64,000 bases of DNA. Source: Bianquea renquensis (GTDB taxonomy: Bacteria > Bacillota > Clostridia > Lachnospirales > Bianqueaceae). The DNA is taken from assembly GCF_014384895.1 (NCBI RefSeq), contig NZ_JACRSQ010000017.1, positions 23,491-87,490 of the forward strand, in the 5' to 3' direction. Both the position numbers and the translations under genes were made by a program. Below the pieces are notes generated by a model. That model did no database searches. It was not told the DNA's origin and worked only from the letters and a program-made list of their open reading frames with translations. Below, in pieces: positions 1-7,604 of this stretch (positions are counted from its first letter, which is position 1; each line of letters opens with the position of its first letter).

Positions 1-148
1 GTGTATCGCCCTTGGCCTTGGCCTCGCGGAACTGCTTGTCCATGTCGACGACCTCATCCACCAACGGCAGCTTTTCGTCCTGAAATTTTTTCCGGATGTT
101 GTCTTTGATTCGCTCCGGGTCCGTTCGAAATAACATGATATCTAGCAT
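1..148 (-). CDS. serS: Seryl-tRNA synthetase, N-terminal part (cut by window edge)
   Basis: Only the first 49 codons are present; the gene runs off the left edge of the window. The translation begins MLDIMLFRTDPERIKDNI and contains the pattern of the N-terminal coiled-coil tRNA-binding arm of seryl-tRNA synthetases, which charge tRNA-Ser with serine in the cytosol. The ATG at 146-148 is preceded by GGAGGC. The T-box leader directly upstream fits an aminoacyl-tRNA synthetase gene. The identification rests on the N-terminal motif and on the leader; no catalytic residues are visible. Confidence 0.85.
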   Translation of the reverse strand, partial: MLDIMLFRTDPERIKDNIRKKFQDEKLPLVDEVVDMDKQFREAKAKGDT

Positions 149-402
149 AGTCTGCCTCCTTTTTGTCGATGGGGGCAATAAAAAAGAACCTTCTCCCCTA
201 TGTCCATGGGACGAAGATTCCGCGTTGCCACCCAAATTACCGATTTTGCTCGGTCACTCATGGGTACGATAAAGGGTACCACCCTTCCGGCTCGTCGCCG
301 GCTGCTTGGAAAGTGGAAGGACAGACTCCGCCGCCGGTTTACACCGCGCACCGGCTCTCTGAAGACTTTGTACTGTCGTAGCTCTCCTTAGTTGCTTTGA
401 AT
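149..402 (-). promoter_or_regulatory. T-box riboswitch leader upstream of serS
   Basis: On the minus strand the untranslated leader carries the T-box consensus GGGTGGCAACGCGG (220-233), followed by a terminator stem, and upstream an AGAGAG-type stem I element. T-box RNAs read the charging state of a tRNA: uncharged tRNA stabilises the antiterminator and lets transcription reach the synthetase gene. Serine specificity is inferred from the downstream gene; I could not place the specifier codon with certainty. A second T-box-like string, AGGGTGGTACCC, lies further upstream at about 275-286. Confidence 0.88.
178..219 (-). terminator. Intrinsic terminator of the T-box leader
   Basis: On the minus strand AATCTTCGTCCC (208-219) pairs with GGGGAGAAGGTT (187-198) around a short loop and is followed by a U-run. 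It is the regulated terminator of the T-box and competes with the antiterminator that includes the T-box bases. Confidence 0.8.
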
Positions 403-408
403 GGTCTT

Positions 409-437
409 ATTATAGTATATTCCGCCGCGTTTTGCAA
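409..437 (-). promoter_or_regulatory. Sigma-A promoter for the serS leader
   Basis: On the minus strand TTGCAA (432-437) and TATAAT (409-414) are separated by 17 nt. Transcription would start near 402, giving a leader of about 250 nt, the right size for a T-box. Confidence 0.8.
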
Positions 438-488
438 GAAATATTTTGTAAGGAAAGGTGCCGCAGCCAAAGCGGATAGGGCGATTGA

Positions 489-1271
489 TCATTCCACCAC
501 GTGGAGCTGAATTCCCGCCTGGGAGAGAGCCTTTTTCATTGAGAGGGTCAGCGGGATATCGCCGTCGGTGATTAGGTGATGGACGGCATCCAGATCACAG
601 ATTTTGTACAATGTTTTTTTCCCAAATTTTGAGCTCTCACCCAGAATGTACACTTGCGCTGATCGCCGTATGGCAGTTTCGCAAAAGATTCCGTCGTCAA
701 GATTGTAGAGGTGGACGCCCTCGCAGCTGATGGAGGTGGCGCTGATAAAACATTTATCCACGGAGAATGTTTCCAGGAGCTGATTTGTCATAGTCCCCAT
801 GGCACAGCTGTATTCGGGGTCGATCTGCCCTCCCAGAAAGATAATCTGCCCAGTAAAATGTCCGTCCAGCTGTTTTTGCAGTAAAGTCGTCAGCGCGGAG
901 ACGGAGGTGATGAGCAAAGTGACATTGGACACATTCCGGATTGCGGAGAGGATCTCGTCCGTTGTCACGCCGGCGCCGAAGACCACACTGTCATTGTCCT
1001 GAATCAAGGAGGCGGCATAAACACCGAGCTTGCGCTTTGTATCGCGGTTGGTCACGGCCCGCACTTTGTAGGAAGGCTCAGGATGGTTGTCCTTCACGGG
1101 GATGGCCCCGCCGTGTACCTTCCGCAGGCGATTGGCGTCATTCAGGGCGTTGATATCCCGGCGGATGGTCTCGTCGGAAACATGAAATTCCACAGCCAGT
1201 TCACTGACCAGAACTTGCCCGTCCCGCTGAAGTTTTTCACAGATCAATCGCTGCCGTTCACTTGCAAGCAT
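489..1271 (-). CDS. DeoR-family transcriptional regulator
   Basis: A 260-residue protein with the DeoR layout: an N-terminal winged helix (about residues 1-57, with the signature region VSDETIRRDINALND) and a C-terminal sugar-phosphate-sensing domain related to ribose-5-phosphate isomerase (about 75-250). Such proteins usually repress sugar catabolic genes until a phosphorylated sugar binds. I chose the ATG at 1271 because AGGAGG lies just upstream; a longer frame to 1340 has no ribosome site. It is transcribed divergently from the PHP-domain gene at 1511, which is a plausible target. The ligand is unknown. Confidence 0.88.
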   Translation of the reverse strand: MLASERQRLICEKLQRDGQVLVSELAVEFHVSDETIRRDINALNDANRLRKVHGGAIPVKDNHPEPSYKVRAVTNRDTKRKLGVYAASLIQDNDSVVFGAGVTTDEILSAIRNVSNVTLLITSVSALTTLLQKQLDGHFTGQIIFLGGQIDPEYSCAMGTMTNQLLETFSVDKCFISATSISCEGVHLYNLDDGIFCETAIRRSAQVYILGESSKFGKKTLYKICDLDAVHHLITDGDIPLTLSMKKALSQAGIQLHVVE

Positions 1272-1311
1272 GGCGGAATACCCTCCTCTATCTCTGAAAA
1301 CTCTTTCTTTT

Positions 1312-1340
1312 ATCTTATAGCATAACGCCGCGGATGTCAA
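1312..1340 (-). promoter_or_regulatory. Promoter of the DeoR-type regulator
   Basis: On the minus strand TTGACA (1335-1340) and TAAGAT (1312-1317) lie 17 nt apart, about 40 nt upstream of the chosen start codon. Confidence 0.55.
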
Positions 1341-1438
1341 GACGGCCGGCTATAAAATAGGACAGAGGGTCATGAGAAAGCCTTCTAAAATTTATCTTAT
1401 GAATCCAGTGAAAATCCACAAATAGCTGTGTGATTATG

Positions 1439-1467
1439 TTGACGTGAGACCGTAAATGTGGTATCAT
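1439..1467 (+). promoter_or_regulatory. Promoter of the PHP-domain gene
   Basis: TTGACG (1439-1444) and TATCAT (1462-1467) are separated by 17 nt, 43 nt upstream of the start codon at 1511. Confidence 0.65.
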
Positions 1468-1510
1468 TTGCCTTAATCTACCAGAACGTGCCAAGAGAGG
1501 ATGGATCAGT

Positions 1511-2893
1511 ATGCGAAAAATGAATTTTCAGTCAGCGAATTATGAGGTGCGGCCGGGGGTTGTCCTCAGCGGTCAGACAACCACGGTGCGAATCGTTCCC
1601 AGGGGCCGGCACGCGCGATTTGACGATAAGCTTCACCGCTTGACTTGGAGCGAGAGGCGTAACCCTCACCAACACGCGCCGGAGATTTTGGCACCGGATT
1701 CCGAGACCGGCTATCGGATCTATTTCCTGCCAATGCAGGAGAGCCGTGATCCTCGGGGATTGGAAGCCTATGAGTCTGTGACGGTGAAACCGGAGCGCGA
1801 TGGCTCCTTACAGTTTCAGCACATGTTTACTGGGGAGCAGGAGTATGGATTGGTTATCACGGCCGAACAGGAGAAAAAAGAAGTGTTGAAGCTTTCCATC
1901 TACTCCCTATTGCCAGACTTATATGGAAGGCGTGTCTATCGCGGAGATCAGCATGCGCATTCCTTCTTTTCTGATGGCAAGGAGGATCCCTGCGTTGTGG
2001 CGGCCAACTATCGAAAGTACGGATATGATTATATGGCGCTGACGGATCATCATAAAATATACCCCTCACGGTTGCTGCTCCAAGCGTATGAGAAGGTTCC
2101 TCTAGAGCTTGCCGTATTCACAGGCGAGGAGGTTCACGTACCCTATCCAAGCGATATTCACGCCGTTAACTTCGGTGGAAAGGCCAGTGTGAATGAATAC
2201 TATGTGGACCATCAGACGGAGTGCAATGAAGAAATCGCCAAAATGGCAGAGACGCTGTCTAAGACGGAGGAGGCCGTCTCCTTCGATGCGCTACAGGTGG
2301 CGCAGCGTATCTGGGTGGCGCAGAAAATTAGGGAATTTGGCGGCATGCCTATTTTGGTACATCCCCATTGGATTAACAACAATACGTATAATATGCCGGA
2401 CGTGATGACCGACTATCTGCTCAAAAATCAGGTTTATGATGCCTTTGAGCTTCTGGGAGGCCTGTCAGTACACGAAAATAACCTACAGACAGCCTTTTAT
2501 CACGAGGAAAGGGCTAAGGGGTGCAGGATTCCTGTGGTGGGATCCACGGATTCTCACGGGACGGAGCCGCCTCGGTGTTTTAATGACATTAGCACTCTGG
2601 TGTATGCCTTTGATCCGTCCTTCGAATCTCTGACGGCCGCCATCAAAGATTGCTATAGTGTTGCAGTTGAAGAGTATCAGGAGGAGAATCAATACCGGCT
2701 GCATGGGCCGTACCGTATGGTGAAGTATGGCCGCTATCTGATGGAGACGTATTTTCCGCGGCACGATGAGATGTGCTGGGAGCAGGGGCGACTGATGAAG
2801 GACTATGCCCTGGGCGATCCGGACGCGGAAGAGATGCTAAGACTTGTCTACGGGCGCGTTGAGCGGTATGCTCAGGAGTTTTTCGGCTATTGA
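1511..2893 (+). CDS. PHP-domain metal-dependent phosphoesterase-like protein
   Basis: A 460-residue cytosolic protein (no signal peptide). Residues 1-140 look like a beta-rich N-terminal domain; residues 145-370 carry the PHP (polymerase and histidinol phosphatase) metal-binding motifs: DQHAHSFFSDG (147-157), LTDHH (177-181), a later VHPHW and STDSHG. PHP proteins bind two or three metals with these His/Asp residues and hydrolyse phosphoester bonds. The substrate is not evident. The AGAGAGGA ribosome site supports the ATG at 1511; a second ATG three codons later is possible. It is divergent from the DeoR-type regulator. A second, shorter PHP protein is encoded at 33639-34514. Confidence 0.8.
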   Translation: MRKMNFQSANYEVRPGVVLSGQTTTVRIVPRGRHARFDDKLHRLTWSERRNPHQHAPEILAPDSETGYRIYFLPMQESRDPRGLEAYESVTVKPERDGSLQFQHMFTGEQEYGLVITAEQEKKEVLKLSIYSLLPDLYGRRVYRGDQHAHSFFSDGKEDPCVVAANYRKYGYDYMALTDHHKIYPSRLLLQAYEKVPLELAVFTGEEVHVPYPSDIHAVNFGGKASVNEYYVDHQTECNEEIAKMAETLSKTEEAVSFDALQVAQRIWVAQKIREFGGMPILVHPHWINNNTYNMPDVMTDYLLKNQVYDAFELLGGLSVHENNLQTAFYHEERAKGCRIPVVGSTDSHGTEPPRCFNDISTLVYAFDPSFESLTAAIKDCYSVAVEEYQEENQYRLHGPYRMVKYGRYLMETYFPRHDEMCWEQGRLMKDYALGDPDAEEMLRLVYGRVERYAQEFFGY

Positions 2894-2985
2894 TGGTGGG
2901 GCGACGGGAAAGTGAAAGGGACCTTTGCAAAATAGAGAATTCGTCTATTTGGCAACGCCAGATACGAAAGTTTTTATGTAGGGTA

Positions 2986-3015
2986 CGGTGTAACTCAGTA
3001 AAATGGGTTACACCG
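2986..3015. repeat. Perfect 9-bp inverted repeat at the left edge of the decayed element
   Basis: CGGTGTAAC (2986-2994) and GTTACACCG (3007-3015) form a perfect hairpin about 12 nt downstream of the recombinase-tail fragment (minus strand) and about 90 nt after the end of the PHP gene. There is no T-run on the minus strand, so it is a weak terminator; it may mark the end of the mobile-element remnant. Confidence 0.5.
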
Positions 3016-3026
3016 CATCCTTTTTC

Positions 3027-3212
3027 TTATACTACAAAGCGGAAGTCCTGCGGGTTTGCCCGTATTTCCTCCATCATAGCAAGAATTTCCTGTTCGGTTG
3101 GAATATCTATCATACCAACCGCAGTAAAGTAAATATCGACCTTTACATAGCAATGACCGCTTGGTCTGCGGCGGTGTTTGCGAAGTTCCTGCACCCTCAG
3201 CCATTGTTCTTC
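3027..3212 (-). pseudogene. C-terminal fragment of a mobile-element recombinase-like protein
   Basis: This minus-strand frame encodes about 61 residues ending in VDIYFTAVGMIDIP, then a short helical tail and a stop at 3027-3029. The VDIYF-x-x-G ending resembles the last domain (DUF4368 type) of transposon-borne large serine recombinases. There is no start codon and the frame upstream changes abruptly to an unrelated sequence, so it is a gene remnant. The family assignment is tentative. Confidence 0.35.
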
Positions 3213-3672
3213 TCATAAACACAGTAAGTTCGGCGGCAATTTGCTCAACAATCGTTCCCATATCATTATTGAAATCAAAAGAAAGATTATAGAAGTCCAT
3301 AACATTCTTTCTGTCAATCACGATAATTTTGGGTTCGATGATATTTCCATTCTTGCGAAGATAGCCGTACTCAAGAGCTTTGGCAGCTATTTCTTTTTCC
3401 GTTTCGGACAGTTCATCAACCGCAATTCCTCCAATGGCTCTGAGTACCATTAAGAGCTTGGGATCATGAGATAGGTTGTGTCCACAATGAAAGTGTTTAT
3501 CAATACGCTTACCATAAATATTAGACGCGAACACCGATTTATACCCGCCGATTGAAGTTGCATCAATACCTTCACTACCATAGAAATCAAATTCAGGATA
3601 TTGTTCATCTGTATATGCAACTGCAACACAAGAAAAAGTCCTATTAACCGGAACAATGCCAGAAAAGTATTT
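3213..3672 (-). pseudogene. Unrecognised internal gene fragment
   Basis: A minus-strand stretch of about 150 residues, including DELSETEKEIAAKALEYG and VIDRKNVMDFYNL, reads well as protein. It lacks its own start and terminus: upstream it abuts the N-terminal piece of a cysteine-rich protein in another frame, downstream the recombinase-like tail in another frame. I do not recognise the family. It is best read as the middle of a gene left by deletions on both sides. Confidence 0.4.
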
Positions 3673-3778
3673 TTCTGCAAGTACTACCAAACGGATGCCC
3701 GCTTGTTGCCGAACAGCCACCACAGTTTTCTTTAAAACTACATCCACTACAATCAATTCCACATATTGTTTCACTCAT
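3644..3778 (-). pseudogene. N-terminal fragment of a cysteine-rich DUF3795-like protein
   Basis: ATG at 3778, with AGGAGG upstream, opens a 44-residue frame beginning MSETICGIDCSGCSFKENC with six closely spaced cysteines, then stops at 3644-3646. The start matches the N-terminus of DUF3795-type putative zinc proteins, which are usually at least 100 residues long. The sequence past the cysteines is replaced, so the gene is truncated. The same type of cysteine cluster occurs at the C-terminus of the methyltransferase at 4309-5127. Confidence 0.5.
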
Positions 3779-3793
3779 ACTAACCCTCCTTGC

Positions 3794-4297
3794 TTACTTG
3801 GTTACAAAATAACAGTAATCAAGAATTACATTCCCATTTTCATCGGGAGTGGTGTAACGAGGACACAAACAATTCTCAAACGACCAAACTGCACCATTTT
3901 CATCTTGCCATATTTCCATACCGTTCTCTGCAAGTTTTTGTTTGCAGGCACTTGTATCGTGAACTTCATTCTCTTTTCCGTAGATCCAACAAGTTCCCAA
4001 ACTCAAATCTTTGAAATCAATGCTGACGAATCCGTCAGGAACGGGCGTGTTTTCAGGAGAGAGCATACCTATGTAATATTCAAAAGGTTCTCCATCGGCT
4101 CGTCTTTCAACGCCAATATAACCGCCGCCATTTTCCCAAATGGCAAGGATTTTGTCTGTACCGCCCATAGTTTGTTCAAGAAGATCAAACCATCCGTTTT
4201 GCCACCATTCGCCCCAATGTCCAAAGTTATCGTATTTCTTTCCGATAAATCTCATTGTAGGAATGTTTTCTTTGAATACCTTAATAATTTCAGCCAT
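3794..4297 (-). CDS. GyrI-like / effector-binding domain small-molecule-binding protein
   Basis: A 167-residue soluble protein. The start KVFKENIPTMRFIGKKY followed by a Trp-rich stretch (HWGEWWQNGWFDLLE) and a mid-protein YYIGML strand resemble GyrI/AraC-effector-binding domains, which bind hydrophobic or cationic small molecules. The ATG at 4297, with AGGAGG nine bases upstream, is preferred to a longer frame to 4324. It lies 11 nt downstream of the methyltransferase gene and is probably co-transcribed with it. It appears intact, unlike most genes around it. The specific ligand cannot be inferred. Confidence 0.6.
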   Translation of the reverse strand: MAEIIKVFKENIPTMRFIGKKYDNFGHWGEWWQNGWFDLLEQTMGGTDKILAIWENGGGYIGVERRADGEPFEYYIGMLSPENTPVPDGFVSIDFKDLSLGTCWIYGKENEVHDTSACKQKLAENGMEIWQDENGAVWSFENCLCPRYTTPDENGNVILDYCYFVTK

Positions 4298-4308
4298 AAT
4301 TAGCCCTC

Positions 4309-5127
4309 CTAAATTTGGTTGCATTTATTTACATATTTTATTTGATAGTCCTTGAGCATAGCGCAAGGATATTCGGGACACAGATTGCAAGAGCTGATGT
4401 TTCGCTCAATACAACATTTTCTAAAAGGACAGTCCTGACAGAGTTCAAATACTTTATCCGTTCTACCACCCCAACAGTTGAGTTTTTCTAAAGGAATATC
4501 TATTCCAAACTGTTCTTTATAAAATCTCTGTGACTGTTCTCGCAAAGAATCATCATCGGTTTGGGTTGCAATGTATGTAACACATCTTGAGCAATCGTGA
4601 CCGCAATAACATTTACACTCTTTCTTGGCTACAAAGATGTGTGCAAATTCAGTTTCATAGTGTTCGATTAGGAATAAGCCTGAATTTGCGATATAAGTTT
4701 TCATTTTCTCAGGTGTATCAGGAAATACTGTGATTTTTCTCGTTCCGGTGTCGATAAATACATCTTGGTTTTTGTCGATTGACAGAACGAATTTTCCACC
4801 GTCTTTTAGCAAGGCTGCCGCTTTGTTTATTGCTTTCTGCTTTTCCTCAACGTGCATAAAGGTTAAAGAGGAATATATAACATCGAAAGAATGAGAAATA
4901 TCGAGTGTTAGAAAATCTCCGCAAAGCAACTTCACATCGTTCTGCTGAGAGAGATTTTCTTTTGCTCGCTCTATGGTTTTAGGAGAAATATCAACACCAT
5001 AAAACTTACCACATAAGGGAGCGACACGAACCGCAAGACGACCTGTTCCCACACCGATTTCAAGAACAGATTTATCTTTATCAAGTTCCATTTTGTCGAT
5101 AAAGGCTTTTCCGTCCCATTTATCCAT
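4309..5127 (-). CDS. Class I SAM-dependent methyltransferase with cysteine-rich C-terminal domain
   Basis: From the first ATG the protein has 272 residues. Residues about 15-130 form a Rossmann methyltransferase fold with motif I VLEIGVGTGRLA and motif II-like GVDIS; residues about 168-265 hold a Cys-rich domain with CYCGHDCSRC and CQDCPFRKCC, like DUF3795. Good coding sequence in the same frame continues upstream of this ATG to about 5217 (HYDLLIDENNDPVHDPKP), with no ATG, GTG or TTG; AGAGGGTG lies suitably upstream of an ATT at 5215-5217. Either translation starts at a rare AUU or the true start was lost. The substrate is unknown. Confidence 0.7.
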   Translation of the reverse strand: MDKWDGKAFIDKMELDKDKSVLEIGVGTGRLAVRVAPLCGKFYGVDISPKTIERAKENLSQQNDVKLLCGDFLTLDISHSFDVIYSSLTFMHVEEKQKAINKAAALLKDGGKFVLSIDKNQDVFIDTGTRKITVFPDTPEKMKTYIANSGLFLIEHYETEFAHIFVAKKECKCYCGHDCSRCVTYIATQTDDDSLREQSQRFYKEQFGIDIPLEKLNCWGGRTDKVFELCQDCPFRKCCIERNISSCNLCPEYPCAMLKDYQIKYVNKCNQI

Positions 5128-5354
5128 ATAATCTCGTAACGGCTTAGGATCGTGTACTGGATCGTTGTTTTCATCTATAAGTAAGTCGTAGTGTTGGACA
5201 ACATCGTTTTTTAAAATTAGAATTCACCCTCTCAAAACATTATTTGTTTTTCAAACAGTGTTTTCATAATTATACTACATAATTGTGACTTTTTCTACCG
5301 TTACAGTAGAAAACGGCAACAGAGGAAAATTAATCTCCCTGCCACCGCTGTCGG

Positions 5355-5462
5355 TTAGTTGTAAATCACATCATTATTTACGATTTCTATAGCTCTGCTA
5401 CGAATGTTATTCATCCGAGCAACCCACAGTATTTGATTCTCTGCTTTGAGTTGTTCGGTCAT
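5355..5462 (-). CDS. Small 35-residue ORF, element remnant
   Basis: ATG at 5462 opens a 35-codon frame (MTEQLKAENQILWVARMN...) ending at 5355. It overlaps the next small ORF in a different frame. The composition is protein-like and helical, but there is no clear ribosome site. It may be the displaced end of the gene starting at 5532, joined by a frameshift, or an independent short gene. No function can be given. Confidence 0.3.
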   Translation of the reverse strand: MTEQLKAENQILWVARMNNIRSRAIEIVNNDVIYN

Positions 5463-5532
5463 TGCTCAGACTGTCGATAATAATGCAGTACTCATAATCA
5501 TCAATCGCTAAGTAATATTTTTGCTTTCGCAT
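5407..5532 (-). pseudogene. Truncated small conjugative-element protein
   Basis: ATG at 5532, behind AGGAGG, starts MRKQKYYLAIDDYEYCIIIDSL, similar to a short conserved protein of Tn-type elements that begins MRKQKYYLALxDYE and is usually about 60 residues. Here the similarity ends after about 22 residues and the frame stops at 41. It appears truncated or frameshifted. Confidence 0.45.
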
Positions 5533-5562
5533 ACGCTCGACCTCCTTTGTACCTTTATTGTA

Positions 5563-5889
5563 TCAAGAGAAATTCAAGATGACGAATGTGCGATTTTTTC
5601 CGTATAAGAAAAGACAGCATAAAAAGCATTTCTGCCTTCTACGCTGTCTTTCGCCTTTGCAACGCCCATAAAGTTTTGAATTTACGTTGATAAGGAAGTA
5701 TTTACAACAACTTATTACTAACGCTGACAAACAGAGTGCAACCAAAAACAGAGAGTAAATGTGCCCCTTATACATAGACAGATATTTGATGTGCGCTGTA
5801 TAATGCCGCAATACTGCTTCTACCGCTTCCGGTTCTCCGGCTACCGCTTTTTCAATTACCTCAAAAGGTATCAGTTTCTTATTCCTCAT
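5563..5889 (-). pseudogene. Helix-turn-helix protein of conjugative-transposon type, C-terminus replaced
   Basis: The first 40 residues (IPFEVIEKAVAGEPEAVEAVLRHY...KYLSMYKGHI) match the HTH_16-type small proteins that follow the sigma-like gene in Tn916-class elements. From there on the sequence is an unrelated hydrophobic and basic tail, so the normal C-terminus is missing. The start codon at 5889 overlaps the end of the sigma-like fragment, as in intact elements. It is probably non-functional. Confidence 0.55.
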
Positions 5890-6117
5890 GTTTCAATTTC
5901 TCCCATTCTTTTCTCAACCGTTTCAATGCCATACTTCTTCTGTGGTTTATGGTACTTCTGCAACGCCCGTACAGTCTGCCGATTGCTTCATCACGATAAC
6001 CAAGAAAGTAATAAAGCAACAGGACTTCACGATACAATTTTGGCAATTTCAATAACGCTTTTGTCAACCGCTCATTGTCAACGATAACTTCCTTTCCCAA
6101 TACGGGAAATATCCGAT
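5879..6117 (-). pseudogene. C-terminal fragment of a sigma-70-like element regulator
   Basis: About 78 residues including RLTKALLKLPKLYREVLLL and a following region-4 helix-turn-helix ending in KHEE. This is the DNA-binding region 4 of the sigma-70-like protein found in Tn916-type elements, which normally has about 140 residues. The N-terminal half has been replaced at about 6110-6120 by the end of a WYL-type regulator read in another frame. The only possible starts are weak (TTG at 6100). Confidence 0.6.
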
Positions 6118-6623
6118 TTGAACACTAATTTCAACGGCTCAACAATCTGATGAGTTACCGTCAATTCGGCGTTAAAATAAGTAAATATAATCACATATTT
6201 GTTGATTATCGCACGTTCCAAAGCTGTAATGTTATTTCGTTCTTTTTCGGGACTGCCCCAATAGGAGAAGTCAATTTCCAACCATTCAGATTGTAAATTA
6301 TGACTAAACAGTCCGGCAACCTTGTTTAATGATTTGTCTGCGTCGGGGTAATTTGACGATTTTAAAATCTGCAACGCCTGTACAATATTGTTTTGCTCCT
6401 CCTGTGTGAAATAAGATTTATCCAATGAGAAGCCCTGTAATAAGGACAGCCCTCCGCCATATCCCTTTTGTTACGTAATTGGTATGCCTGCAACCGAAAG
6501 TATATTGATGTCCCTGTATATTGTGCGGGTAGAAACACAAAGTTCTTCTGCCAGTTGTTTCGCTGTTATATTTTCATGCCTTAACAGGAGAAACACAATT
6601 TGAATCAGTCTGTCTATCTGCAT
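6105..6623 (-). pseudogene. YafY/WYL-type HTH regulator, interrupted by a stop codon and truncated
   Basis: ATG at 6623 begins MQIDRLIQIVFLLLRHENIT, the winged helix of YafY-type regulators (HTH_11), and the frame reaches AGIPIT before an in-frame TAA (6474-6476). After the stop the same frame continues with KGYGGGLSLLQGFSL and then the middle region up to EPLKLVFKS, where WYL proteins go on with the ligand-binding WYL core. That core is missing: the sequence joins the sigma-like fragment. A nonsense mutation and a deletion have both hit this gene. Confidence 0.7.
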
Positions 6624-6692
6624 ATCATCACTCTTCTTTTTTGTATTCAGCGGCAAGCTGTCTTAGCCTGTTCAGATTGTCTAAATTATCAT

Positions 6693-6872
6693 CTAAATTG
6701 GAAGCCCCTCTTTAATTTGTTCCATGTCTATGTGATACCCTCTTTTGACAAGCCGGAGCAGAGTCAATCCCTCCTGTTTTTCCAAAAGGCTTTTAGCTTC
6801 AAGCATTAGTGCTTCAAATTCCTCCACCTTTTGCGGCTTGACTTGATAAATACATATTTCTGTAAACGACAT
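6693..6872 (-). pseudogene. N-terminal fragment of an antibiotic-biosynthesis-monooxygenase-like protein
   Basis: ATG at 6872, eight bases after GGAGG, gives MSFTEICIYQVKPQKVEEFE..., the first strand and helix of a dimeric ferredoxin-like (ABM-like) domain of about 100 residues. It stops after 59 residues. Just beyond, in another frame, SNLDDNLDNLNRLRQLAAEY ends directly before the YafY-type gene, suggesting a deletion that joined two genes. Confidence 0.4.
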
Positions 6873-7341
6873 ATTCATATCCTCCTTGTGTGTATTTTAG
6901 CATTAGGAATATGACAGCAAGTGTGTCGCATTCCTCTGTTTATTTTGAGGGAAATAGCAAAAATATGGCTGTTCCCATTTTATGACACGAAATCTCTTTT
7001 CTTGCACGCCATAATTATATACGGACTTCTGAATAATTACAACGACAGTGAAATATTTTGAAATTACATAATTTGTTGTTTGGCATTTTTCAAATTTCCC
7101 CGTAGTAGGACATAAGGAAAACTTTTTTTGAAGAATTTCTCTCAAAACTCCGTCAAAACCGCCCTGTGCGGTGTTGTAGGTAGTGAGAGGGCTTTTCAGA
7201 GGGTTTAGGACACTTCCCAACAAGCAAAATCTGTTCGGCAAGCTATAGCGCGGACGGGCAGATTTACGGAAATGGATACCCGTTTCCTATGCTTGCTCCG
7301 AAACTTCTCACTTTAACAAATACGGAAAGGAAGGGAAAAGA
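6873..7341. other. No convincing gene; AT-rich element sequence
   Basis: This stretch between the ABM-like remnant and the TnpW-like gene holds only low-quality frames. A short direct repeat, CGTCAAAACCGCCCTGTG at 7151-7168, recurs nearly identically (CGTCAAACCGCCCTGTG) at 7512-7528 inside the next gene; its role is unknown. Confidence 0.4.
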
Positions 7342-7542
7342 ATGGAATGGGAACTGGAAATCAAGGATAGTAGCTTTCTACCAAAAAAAGGGAAGCCGAC
7401 AGAGGAAACCGTCTGCTACAAAATCGGCGGCACATACTATGAAGTGTCTACCTCCTGTGGCGGCTCGGAACGGCTCCGCGACAAGATGGTACGGCTCATA
7501 AAAGCAGAAACCGTCAAACCGCCCTGTGACAAACAGGGATAA
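7342..7542 (+). CDS. TnpW-family small transposon protein
   Basis: A 66-residue protein with GGTYYEVSTSCGGSERLRDK, the conserved core of TnpW-like proteins encoded just upstream of large serine recombinases in Tn4451-like and related elements. The function of TnpW is not established. GGAAGGGAAAAGA precedes the ATG at 7342. It lies 62 nt upstream of the recombinase remnant, the usual order in such elements. Confidence 0.65.
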   Translation: MEWELEIKDSSFLPKKGKPTEETVCYKIGGTYYEVSTSCGGSERLRDKMVRLIKAETVKPPCDKQG

Positions 7543-7604
7543 GTACGCTATAATAGGATTAGCACTTCTGTTTGTCGGGCGTTCATTGCAGGAGGAATGA
7601 ACAC

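Noticed and set aside
6903..7241. 112-residue minus-strand frame in the decayed region
   Set aside because: No ribosome site, no recognisable motif and irregular composition; treated as non-coding.
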